The position numbers were made by a program, and so were the translations under genes. From positions 30,277,392 to 30,341,391 of the forward strand of contig CM067507.1 of assembly GCA_034509495.1 (NCBI GenBank): 64,000 nucleotides of DNA, in the 5' to 3' direction. Within the stretch, counting starts at the first letter, position 1. Each line of letters starts with the position of its first letter. Of this stretch, positions 21,975-32,870 are shown one piece after another. The notes under the pieces are model-generated. The model had not been told where the DNA came from, did not search any database, and saw only the letters and a program-made list of their open reading frames with translations. This DNA is from Acestrorhynchus altus (lineage: Eukaryota; Chordata; Actinopteri; Characiformes; Acestrorhynchidae).

Positions 21975-22013
21975 CATCATCCATCCATCCATCCATCCAT
22001 CCATCCATCCATT
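21975..22013. repeat. (ATCC)n tetranucleotide repeat
   Basis: About nine ATCC units, flanked by TATC variants. Confidence 0.95.
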
Positions 22014-22035
22014 CATGCATTCATCTATAGCCCTA

Positions 22036-22230
<195 letters not shown>

Positions 22231-25200
22231 GTATCAGCTGCCTGAAGCTGCCTCAGTGAACACTGGAAGCATTCTTGGCAGGAACTCTATGTGGAGCGCA
22301 GAAGGGCGAGAGAGAGAGAGTGAACAATGAGAGAGAGTGCAAAGAGACAGTACCGCAGAGAGACAGAGAGCAGAAGACAGAGACATAGAGAGAGCCAGAG
22401 AGAGAGCAGCACATAGAAGATAAGCAGCCGTGGCCCTCTTCCCCTTTCCCTCTCGCACTTGTTCATTCGCACGCACTCTCTCTCCTCTGTTGTCTTTCCT
22501 CTGTTCTCTCCCTCATCTCTCTAGGCCTGCATATTAACTCACTCTGCCTGCAGTGTTTGTCTCAGGCATCTAATTAAACTCTCCTCTCCTCAGGTGCCTC
22601 TACCTTTCATTTCTGGGCAACTAGCACCTTTCATCCTCTAAGCCCCTCTCTCCCTCCTCCTCCAACCTCCCTTCCTTTTGTCTTTGATATCCCCCCACTC
22701 TCATTTGGCCTGTTCTCGTTCTCTCCCCCCATGTTCCTTCACGTGGTCTGTAATCTATCTCCATGTTTCTGAACCTACTCGCTTTGTTTCAGCCTCTGTA
22801 ATGAGCCGTTTTCGTTCACGCTTTACTACTTTAAAAAGAGTCCTGAGATTCCCACGGAGAAATCTCCCGTCGGCTAGCTCTGCTCAGTGACTGCTTACTT
22901 TTAAGCACATAACCTCTTCATCAGCTTTCGAATTCATGACCTGCCCAGCAATCTAAGTAATCTCCAATCGGCTCTGCCCGGCAAGCTTTGTGGAGTTCAC
23001 TTTTGAATGTGTCGCAGATGGGCCCTGTGCGGTGTGAAACCAGCAAAGACAGTCTTCATTCTGAGCCCCACAGCGCACTGCTGGCAGCATGGAGGGAAGT
23101 TCCTGTTCAGGTTTGGAATGGAAAGTGCGCTGGCCCGTGATTCCCAGGGGCCCCAATCCCAGCTTTGGATTTTCAAACAACAAACGTTTACAAAAAGGCC
23201 ATCACGTATGTGCACATGAAGAAGAGCGACTAGTGCCTTTCTTCGTCTGCCAGCACTGGACACTAAGTGTTATTAATGATAAAACCCTGTCAAAAGTTAC
23301 ATTTTTTCATCAGCTTTCAAAGCAGCTGGAACTACAGTTCCAAATGGATCAGAGCAGGCTTTGAAGCGATCAGTTTGTTTGGTCTTGGAGACCTGTTTAT
23401 GGAACTCAGATGTGCTTCAGTGAAGTTTTTTTAGGAAGCTTCTGAGGTGGCAGCTGATCGCAGGCCACACCCTGAGGGTTGCGGGCACACACACAGACAC
23501 ACTTACACACACGTGTGTCATTGCGTGAGTCGCCGGTCCAGTGGCAGCGATCTTTGGTGGGTGTGTTAAGCGGGCGGAGGCTGGATGGCCGCACGCACAG
23601 ATGGCCTTAGTTACAAACAGCCAGAGGAAGTTTATTAAGACTGTGTGGATGAGGACATGAGGCTGGATACACAAAAGACTCCCAAAAAAATTAAATAAAG
23701 CTGAATGATCTGAGATTTTCTGTCAATACAAGGTAACAGATGTACATTTTAAGTAGCTTGTAGTAGTGAGGCAAATCTCAGTTTCAATGGCATTCCTCTG
23801 CACACAGCAACATGCATAGTTCAATGTGAGGATGTACATCAAGTCAGAGATTGTCTCAAAGCCATGTACTGAAAGGTCACATGTACATTCACATATTAAG
23901 ATGGATTAAGTATTTCTGGGCTATGAATTCAGTTACACAAATCTATTTGAGTTTTCATACATCAACAAACACAACAAACACACCAACAAACATTCCCCAC
24001 AAAATATTTGCTGATATAGTTGTAGTTGATTTAGTCTTCAGTTCATTGCTGAAAAAGTTGCAAATGTACCATCCAAAATGATTAGTGAACCTACATCATT
24101 AACAATCTAAAGACAGGTGAACTTTGTGTTCTAGGACTCCTGACTATGGAGGAATATGAGAATTCTTGTTAAGTAGGCAGTTAGACAGTTGTGCCACTCT
24201 GGAGCTAAAACCCATCTACCTTTCTGTGACCGAAAAATACCGAAGGTGGATGATCACAGAAGTGTGTTGTATGAGTGTAATTTCACAGCTCTAAGAAGTC
24301 CTGGCCTACAGTCTATCTGCCTGCTCAACAAGTATGAGTAGGTTGTAAGTTCCAATCCCATCATGTGATAGGGGAAGTTCTAACCTGCCGATGGAAATAC
24401 ACAGTACACAAAATGTACTAGTGTTTTTGAGGCTGAACTAATAACCAAACTGAGACGCAAAACTTTTGACCACACTAAGCTGACTCTGTAATCAGTTGCA
24501 TTAATATTTAAAATTCTTGCCTGTATTATTCACATAATTATCAAAAACATGCCTCAATCATTGTCAGGCTATTTGTAACTACTTCTAATAATGTTCTGTG
24601 ATGTAGCTGTTAAAAGCATGAAACACTTTGAAGGTCTGATTTCAATCACGTCAACTGTGAACAATTTAGAGTCTGCAAGTTGCTTTATACACATTTCACA
24701 GAAACCCCTGAATCACTTTGTTTACATATAACAAATGAAGTTTGCATCAAATCAGTGGAATTCCAGTAGAAGAGCTGTTGCCAGATCTGCTTCTGGGTAA
24801 ACACCACCTGGCACAGCACTGACCACAACTAAATTCTCATTAAGATGTAAGTTTAGGTTTATTGTTTGATATTCAATAAATTATCACTTAATGCTCCCCT
24901 TATGTTTATTTTCTTAAAATCCCAGAAGATACCTCTGGAAATCCCAACACTGTAGATATTCTCCCTGGTCTGCCACAGCCACGGCGTGCTGCCAGTTTGA
25001 AACGTAACTCCTATGGTATATGCACATGACAGGTGCTCACAGCTTACATGGTTGCCTTACATATAGTGACAGCTTACATGGGAGGCCTTCAGAGGAAGTG
25101 CTAAGCCTAGACAGAGAGGATCAACTACCTTGTTTTGAAGACTATGGTCTACTGAAGCCTAAATAGAATATAGAGAAAACTCATATCCTCCAATAACACC

Positions 25201-26042
25201 ATTAAGATCTGAATTATTATGAATTTATACCAGCCCAGTCTATAATCTCTGCCAGCTATACTGTTTATTTTACTCAAGTAATATCCACATTATTATCTGA
25301 TGACTTTGATAGCTGATATATATAGTTATTCAGTTTTAGTGTTTAATGTTAAAATGTTTTGTGGGTTTGTTAATATCTAGTTGTTGTATTACTGCACTTT
25401 CTGGCGTACTAAACTACCATGCGTCTTACAATGATGGGTGTGGGTTCATGATGTGGATGTTTCTACTTTAATTTGGGACACTTTTGGAATTTGATAATTA
25501 TCGATGGCAAATATGCAAGTCCCTGAACTGCCAAGTTTCAATTAATACACAAGCGCAATGACAAATGTAGTATATCTTAGCAGATATAAGTGAACATCTT
25601 AAAAACTGGATTTAGTGTCAAACTTGGATTTAGACACTGTTCAAAATGTTTAAAACCTTATTGATGTTTACATAATATATCAAAATATTTTTTTAATAAT
25701 ACGCAGGAATGAGATTGATTTTCCACAGTATGGACCATTTAACTCTACATGCTCTGTGTGCGTGTATGACTGGTGAGCCACTGCCTGCTCTCATTATAAG
25801 CTAAGTCCAAACTGTTTTTTTAATGTTCTTTTGAGGGTTCTGAATCAGTGCTTAGCAAACCATACTAGCCATGCCTTTAAGCGCCTCCTGCCAGCCGCCC
25901 AACATATGCCATCAGAAGAAGACCATGTACGCTGATGATGTCAAGGGCCCAGGCTCTTTAGATGTGTTGTTCAGAATCACGATTGCACTAGCCCGCCTTG
26001 GGCCCTTCTGACTACTACAGCTGTGCTCCAGCACTGCAGCAA

Positions 26043-26045
<3 letters not shown>

Positions 26046-26074
<29 letters not shown>
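26046..26074. repeat. (AC)n microsatellite
   Basis: About 14 AC units. Confidence 0.95.
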
Positions 26075-26163
26075 ACCAGGACTAAATATGCCTGCATGTA
26101 TACAGGTGTCAAGAAATAGAACTTAGATTTATGAAAATCTAGTTTGTATACCTAGATTGACAA

Positions 26164-26166
<3 letters not shown>

Positions 26167-26231
<65 letters not shown>
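26167..26231. repeat. (AC)n microsatellite
   Basis: About 32 AC units. Confidence 0.95.
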
Positions 26232-26233
<2 letters not shown>

Positions 26234-27283
26234 TCCTCTGCCTCTATGTGCAAAGAAGCAAATCCCAGCAGGAGGCGGTGATGATATGAAAGCCTCCATA
26301 ATCAAAGCCCACTGTAGAAATTGGAGTCATGCCAAAACATGTAGATGAGCATGCAAATGAGGCTGTGGCCAGCTGGGACAGTGCGACTGTTGGGTGGAGG
26401 GCTGTGCATTTGTAATGAGAGAGTAACATGTGTGTGTTCATGTCTATAAGCATCTGTGCGTGTATGTGTTTGTGTATATAATAATAACCAAAGGATTACT
26501 AGTTTCACAGAGGACAGTAAATGTGGGAAGGTCACACTCCTTCAGGAAGGACTTAGCCTTGCCCGCTGTGCACCACATCTATTTTAAATAAGAATACCCA
26601 AACTGATAACATCAATCGTAATCTTCTTTCTCACATGAATGCTTGTCTATAATGCAACACCCCCAGATCCCCCAACCTCCATCCACCTTTCAGTCATGGA
26701 GAAAAATAGCTCATGCTCACGTATACCTTTCAGTACGACGAATAAACACATGCCAGAAGTGTGAGTGAAACGTAAACGAAGTGAGGGAGATTTATAACCT
26801 TGTGGAGAAGCACGTTCTCCATGCACTGCTTCTGTGTAACACTCAGTGCAACACATCTGATTTAACTCATTACATGTAAACAACATGTTTGACAAATCAC
26901 TGGACCAACAAAAGCCTTTTAAGCCAAGGCTAACTCAGGGGTGCACATGGTATTTTTACAACAAGCAGAACCTGATCCTCATCCTCATGCAGCAGGTATG
27001 AGCGGGTCCTTTCATCAGCTCTTTATAGTGTGCATTATAGGATGAATGTTAAAACCACACATGAATACAGTGTTGCATTTCTGCAGCTATTTTGATATGT
27101 CCTTCCTGTTAAACATTTTGTCAAAAATACAAACCGTTGTTTAAACTGAAGAAGAAAAATGAACAGACATTTTTACGACGTGAAAAACATCATGTGGACA
27201 AATGATGCAGCTTGAGTGCTGGCATATAAACAAAAATATAAATACACTAGCAGCAGTAGCAGCAGTAATGTGTGGTAATGCTG

Positions 27284-27296
27284 CTACTATTACTAT

Positions 27297-27331
<35 letters not shown>

Positions 27332-27550
27332 ATAATAATAATAATAATAATGGCATTAATAACAGTAAATATTGTAGTAATAATAATATCAGTAGTAACA
27401 GTACTAGTTGTAATAAGGCTAGCACCAGTGGTAGTAGATAGAGAAGTATTAATAGTATTAGTAATAATAGTAAAATATTATTAGTAGTAATGTAATGTAA
27501 CAATGTAGTAGTAGTAGTAGTAGTAGTAGTAACCAATATTAATCAGTAAT
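27284..27550. repeat. (TAC)n(AAT)n trinucleotide region and (AGT)n
   Basis: TAC units to 27330, AAT units to about 27350, then degenerate AGT/AAT sequence ending with AGT units at 27507-27531. Poly-Leu/Thr open frames here are artefacts. Confidence 0.93.
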
Positions 27551-27650
27551 GTGCTTTCAGCATTTGTAGTAGTAATAGTAGTGATAGCATGATATGTATG
27601 TGTTTACTGGACTAACTGATCAGATCCATACTGGAGAACTGCAAACCCAC

Positions 27651-27794
27651 CTGAAATCTTGCAGCCATAAACCTCGAGCGGCAAGCGATGCCAGTCTCCC
27701 AGGTGAAGGGTCGGATCCTGACAAAGCGTGTCAAGGTGGGCTTGGGCAGCAGAGTCTTGGCCACGTCTGTGGGACTGGTATTGCCCTGAAAAAC
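27651..27794 (-). CDS. nrp1: Neuropilin-1 exon 8 equivalent: end of F5/8 domain b1 (1-nt frameshift)
   Basis: This exon ends b1: VFQGNTSPTDV, then LPKPTLTRFVRIRP, then TWETGIACR. Past CR the open frame runs into unrelated sequence, whereas the plus-one frame gives FEVYGCKIS, the universal neuropilin ending with the second b1 cysteine. One T of a TTC codon therefore appears lost near 27677. Acceptor GGTCAG precedes 27794; the donor GTGGGT follows TCA-G at 27651. The exon should enter at phase 0 and leave one base over (3n+1); it is 144 nt, exactly one short. The next exon begins with AG TAC CC, which completes a Glu codon and continues YPCSG as expected. Confidence 0.92.
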
Positions 27795-28302
27795 CTGACC
27801 GACAAAAAAAACCTGCATCAGTTATTCTGAAATGAGTCGTTAAAAGATGGCCCTTTGAATCCTGGAGCTCTCCTAGCTTTCTACTTCAGATACACAGCAG
27901 CTTGGCTGGGCTGCATTTAGGACAGTTCACCCGGAGATGATAATAATGTAATGCTAGTTGTGTTTATGGACTCAGCACACAATCTGAGGCAGCTGCTCCA
28001 GACTACAGAGGCTGCTTTGTGCTGTATGTCAGCGGATCAAAAGCCACAGCGAGGTTTCAAACCCTCTCCAATTATGGGGCTGTCCGTGGGGCCGGCGCTC
28101 CGAGCGCAGCTCATTTAGTGGCTTTGTCAGAAATTGTTGTGTCTCCCAGCTCTAGTATGCATGACAGTGAGTGTGTGCAGGGAGGGAAGCCCTGCCATCA
28201 GCCAGGAAAAGAGGAAAGGGAGGAATTTTGATAGAACAGAGACACCTGTATGAATCTTACTCTCTCTCTCTTTCTCACTTATTCTTAGTCTGTTTCTCAC
28301 TT

Positions 28303-28306
<4 letters not shown>

Positions 28307-28339
<33 letters not shown>
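28307..28339. repeat. (CT)n microsatellite
   Basis: About 16 CT units within a pyrimidine-rich stretch from 28258. Confidence 0.95.
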
Positions 28340-28346
<7 letters not shown>

Positions 28347-28956
28347 ATTAATATATTATATCCTTTTCTCTGTCTCTATCATGCTCTCAAAAATGGTATA
28401 GAGCGGAAAAGACCATTCATAACCATTCATGCAATACAATTTTATTCTCATTTAAACATTCTCATTTAGGTCCATTTCTATTGATCAACTCCTCTCCTTG
28501 AAAAGTGAGGAGAAGTAGTTTGCTGTTAAGAAGGTTGTGATATGTCACAACAATATACTGATCTCAAACACACTGCTGTGTTTATACTGTATATATGTAT
28601 GTATGGTCTGCATTTGAATCTTTAAAAAGCGTAACAGTGGATGTGTGTCATCTAGTGCCAGTATCTGAAGGTAACTCTCTTTTGATCCAGCAGAGCGCTC
28701 CAGTCAGGGCATACCACCGTGTAGCCCATTGGTGCTCCTTGTTGCTATCCGCTCCCTGGGCACGGCTTGTCAGATGTGTGTGTGAGACAGAGAGGAACAC
28801 AAGGAGCCATCCACTCTCTTTAAATGTCATGCCGATGCTCCATTCGGCTGCACCTAACTATTAAGGCTTTCAGGCAGCAACTGGGGTGAAGCTGCAGCCT
28901 CAATGATCTGCAAATGGGCCTTCCTCCACAAAGCACTTTAGAGCACCCAGAGGAGA

Positions 28957-28969
28957 GAGTGAGAGAGGT

Positions 28970-29028
<59 letters not shown>

Positions 29029-29030
29029 GG
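28957..29030. repeat. (GA)n microsatellite
   Basis: Imperfect GA repeat with GGA interruptions. Confidence 0.95.
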
Positions 29031-29174
29031 CGTCAGAACCTAGAGCAACCTTAGAGCACAGGCTTTAAAAGGAGAATTGTGTATTTTGGTGGGTGGTTGG
29101 GGAAAATTGGGCCTTGGGATTTACACACAGATGCACACACATTTCTCCACACATACAGGTTTGTTTTGTAATGT

Positions 29175-29510
29175 GTCATAATGTTTGTGGACACTGCTTC
29201 TAATAAATGCACATTGAGTTACTTTTTGCAACCATTGCTGACATGGATGTGCAAATGCACACCTACTGGCACCATGCCTAATGGCAGGGGAGGACTGGGG
29301 TATAAATCCCACCTGCAATGAGCTGTAGAGCAATGGGACTGTGTTCTTTGGATGATGTTGCTCTATTTAATACTTTTGGAATGAGGTGTGGGTGGTGAAC
29401 TGATATCATTAACATTTGTGTTGCTGAAAGCAATCAAATACTTACTGGACCCCCTGGACAGTAAAGACAGTTACTGTCAACAAAAGCAATAAACTCTTTT
29501 AATTTGCTTG
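29175..29510 (-). mobile_element. Family I element copy, reverse
   Basis: Contains GTTTGTGGACACTGCTTCTA, GTGCAAATGCACACCTACTG and GACAGTAAAGACAGTTACTG in reverse element order. Confidence 0.8.
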
Positions 29511-29534
29511 GTTTCATAGAAAGGTAACAGAACA

Positions 29535-29735
29535 TGCAACTCCTCAAATCATCCCAAAAGTATTGGTTGGAGCTCCATCAGTCCAGAGGACACAGCTCTA
29601 CAGCTCAGTGCTGGAGGGCGTTATACCTCTCTTTCAGTAGATTCAAGTTTATCTGCTCTAGAAAGTCCTGTTCTATTGGCAATACTTCTCTAAATGACTA
29701 TATATATATTGAGCACATACAGGCACATGCACCAT
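29535..29735 (+). mobile_element. Family I element copy, forward, partial
   Basis: Contains CCCAAAAGTATTGGTTGGAG, CCAGAGGACACAGCTCTACA and GTTTATCTGCTCTAGAAAGT, in forward order. It lies 25 bp from the reverse copy, forming an inverted pair. Confidence 0.75.
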
Positions 29736-30315
29736 TTTTCCACTCCTTCACTTTTTATTAATTCCTTTGTTCTTTTCTTTCATCGTTTCATGAAAATCCT
29801 ATGTAAGTCATTGACATCATTCCTCACAAAGAAAAAAAGAATTCCCTGAGCCTCTCTGACACTGTAGTTTGCTTGGGTTGTTTTCATCTGTTTTACTGAG
29901 CTTGTAAATGCACTGGGTCTGTGAGAGTTGTAGCATTCAAGCAGGGGAATAATAATGGAGTCTGAGAAACTCAAGTGGGCATGATATTCCGCACTGCAGT
30001 CTCTTCAAGATTCACATTCATGCAAGGCTACACTTGAATCGAGCACAAGAAGCCTTTGCATTGGGTTGGATTCATAGACAGTTTCACACGTGTCTATTGT
30101 TCTGACCATTGTACTGCAGGATAGCAGAAAGCAGCCTTGATACTAGTGAACCTCACTGGCTAAATAAAGAAACAAAGCAGAGAGTGCCAAAAGTTCTGCC
30201 AGGATCTATCTTATCATGTATCACTCCCACGACATGTTCTGTGACATTGGTTTATGTGGCGTATAATGTAACAATCAACTATTTCAAATAATCAGAGGTT
30301 TAGTGATGTCTTTAC

Positions 30316-30461
30316 ATGTGAGGCCTGCAAGGTGATCCAGTCTTACCATTAGAGCTCACATCCACTTTGTAGGATTTCACAAAGTACTTCTTCTTGGTCT
30401 CCTGAGAGATGGCACCCTGTGTTCCGATAGCTGAGACAAAGCGCAGGAACCCGAGATCGAC
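30316..30461 (-). CDS. nrp1: Neuropilin-1 exon 7 equivalent: middle of F5/8 domain b1 (1-nt frameshift)
   Basis: This exon continues b1: VDLGFLRFVSAIGTQGAI, then SQETKKKYF, then DVSSNG. Ser, Thr and Tyr of ISQETKKKYF correspond to human S346, T349 and Y353 of the VEGF/C-end-rule pocket, so the pocket is complete together with the preceding exon. After SSNG the frame breaks: bases coding DWITL follow, but only if one base is added between 30345 and 30344, where NRP1 has SSNGEDWIT. The lost base is probably the first G of a GAA codon. Acceptor TTCCTCAG precedes 30461 and donor GTAAAG follows 30316. Both exon ends fall between codons, so the length should be divisible by 3; it is 146 nt. The C-terminal residues (LQASH) diverge from other NRP1 sequences. 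Confidence 0.88.
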
Positions 30462-30887
30462 CTGAGGAAAGACAGAGAAAACCGCAGAGTTGACAATCTG
30501 CAAACCACATAAATTACAAAAGAGACTGAATGTTTCTGCTAATCTATTCAACCAGAACCACAACATGAAGTTTACAATCTGAACCTGATCCAAATACATT
30601 TGGTCAAACTTGACCTAGACCTGACCTGAACCACCACACACACTATTATCAGGTAAGAGTTGCTCATTTCTAGCAACCAACGTACCAGAAACCACGAAAG
30701 GTAATAAATGGGACAAGAAAAGGGGAAAACAAGTTAATTAAGAGACATAAAAATGAGATATATTTTGTTTTCTTGTGATTGTGTGAAAATATGGACCAGA
30801 AATGGCTGATTTAAATCTTTACACATATTTTCAAACCTTTTGGTCGACCAGCTGTTGTAGTTACTACACCCTTAGGACATAAATACA

Positions 30888-31365
30888 CATGTCCAAAAGT
30901 TGGTGGACACTTCCTCATATAAATACATTCAGCTAATTTCAGTTACACCAATTACTGACACAGTTGTGCAAATGCACACACATCTAAAGTACATTAGAGA
31001 TGTGCTACCATTAGAATAGGACTCTCTGGAACATATAAACATGAAACTATTAGCACCATGCCCAATGCCAAGTGTGGTATTTGTGTGATAAATGGAATGA
31101 TAGTGCTCTGTCCAATACTTTTGGGATGAGCTGGGGAGTTGGTAATGTGGTGGGTGTTGATCATTCAATATCCCACCTGTCTCACTAATGCAATCAGATC
31201 CTCACAGCAATGCTCCAAATACTCAAATTCTTAAAATCTGATAGAAAGTCTTCCCTGGACAGTTGAGATAATAGCAGGATAACCTCTTTTTAATACCATT
31301 GATTTTTAGAAGAACCATGAATTAGCAGGTGTCCCAGTACTTTTGTCCTTATAAAGTACATTTAT
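30888..31365 (-). mobile_element. Family I element copy, near full length, reverse
   Basis: Runs from CATGTCCAAAAGTTGGTGGA to CCCAGTACTTTTGTCCTTAT; both ends resemble inverted termini of the form GGACAAAAGT. Internal words include CAAATGCACACACATCTAAA, CCAATACTTTTGGGATGAGC and CAATCAGATCCTCACAGCAA. No open reading frame of note. Confidence 0.85.
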
Positions 31366-32341
31366 AGAGGCGGAATCTTGTGAAACTTTAACAATGTTGG
31401 TTTTCCATTAAATGGGAACGATGAGCTTAAATTCAACCCATTTTAAGAGACAATGCCTGAGATGGAATAATCCTAATGGGAATATTCAGATCCTTTTGGG
31501 TTCTGACATATATTTCGAGCTCTACTGTGAAACATGTCTACTGTAAACCATCTGAAACACCTTCCAGAGCCTCTGTGAAAAACATAGAAGGTGTGATTGA
31601 TTTCATGAATCTCAATTTAATAAAGGATGGCAGTGGTGGTGACGATTTAATTTCCTGTGATAGGACACAGGAGCTTATTGGATAAATGGAAGATATGGTA
31701 ACCCATGGCATGACTAAAGCAGTAAAATAATGTATAAAAGAGGATAGATTTTCAGATGCGTGCAGTATTAAAAAATGAATGCTTCATAAAGGAATCATGA
31801 GCTCTGCTGGCATTCTACGGGGCTGAGGTGAAGAGCAGGAGAAAGTGAGGAGGCTAGTAGTTTACTGGCAGAAGCTGAATGTACAGAGTGTGTGTATGTG
31901 TGCAAAGGCAGTTTATGGCTCGCAGCTGTGGCAGATTCTAGTTTGCAGACTGTACGGTTTTCTGGTCTCAAATTCTAGATAGAGCCAGTGCAAACATGCC
32001 TGCTAAACATAGGAGTCCCTTCAGACACGCTGTGGTTCTTACTGTGAGTGTGTGTGTTTTATGATAGTACTGTACATCCTGTTATCCATGAAAAACTCAT
32101 CCAGTCTTGTGTCACTGCCTCACTCCCTGTAGGCACAGTTAGACTAGACTGCACATGCTTAGACCTAACCAGGCTTTGTCGCATTGCATTGATTAGTTTT
32201 GCAGTTTCTGCACTTGGCTCTAGAGCACTCACGACAGTTAAGAGATACAGAAATTTTTTTATGACCGGCTTTGAGCAGTGGTTTAAGACAGTTTACCTAA
32301 CATTAGTAGATTAAATTACTCTCAAGTAGTCCATCTACTGT

Positions 32342-32342
32342 T

Positions 32343-32433
<91 letters not shown>

Positions 32434-32443
32434 GAGAGAGTAA

Positions 32444-32490
<47 letters not shown>
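32342..32490. repeat. (AC)n(AT)n(GA)n compound microsatellite
   Basis: AC units 32342-32368, AT units to about 32430, then GA-rich from 32433. Confidence 0.95.
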
Positions 32491-32870
32491 AAAGAAAGAA
32501 ATTTGAGCGAGAGGGCAGTAAAAAGAGGAAAAAAAGAAAGAAAACAGTAATAAGAAAAAAAAGGATTTAGAGAGTTGAAAGGCTTGTGAGTGGAATGGAT
32601 GGAGAAATAGAGAAATGACAGAAATGAGAGACAGGGAGAAATGGAGAGATAGAGAGAGTGAGAAAAACAGAGTTGTGAGAGAAAAGGGAGATGTAGAGAG
32701 TTTTGTGAGAGACAATAATAGAGAAATTGATAGAATTGTGAGAGAAAAGAATGGGGAAATGGAGAGTTGAGAGAGGTATAGAGAGATAGAGAGAGAGAGG
32801 GGGGGGACATAGAATGAGAGAGTTGCGAGAAAAAGGGTGTGGGAGTAAGAGAGAGAGAAAGGCTTTTTAT
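32433..32870. repeat. Purine-rich (GA/AAG) tract
   Basis: About 440 bp of almost pure purine on the plus strand with sparse T; no coding meaning for the Ser/Leu-rich reverse frames. Confidence 0.9.

Larger units (their letters stand above)
27795..30315 (-). other. nrp1: nrp1 intron (exons 7-8)
   Basis: 2.5-kb intron with (CT) at 28307-28339, (GA) at 28957-29030 and two family I copies in opposite orientation (29175-29510, 29535-29735). Confidence 0.85.

Noticed and set aside
27141..27536. 131-codon open frame of Leu/Thr/Val runs
   Set aside because: It is a translation of the TAC/AAT trinucleotide repeats.
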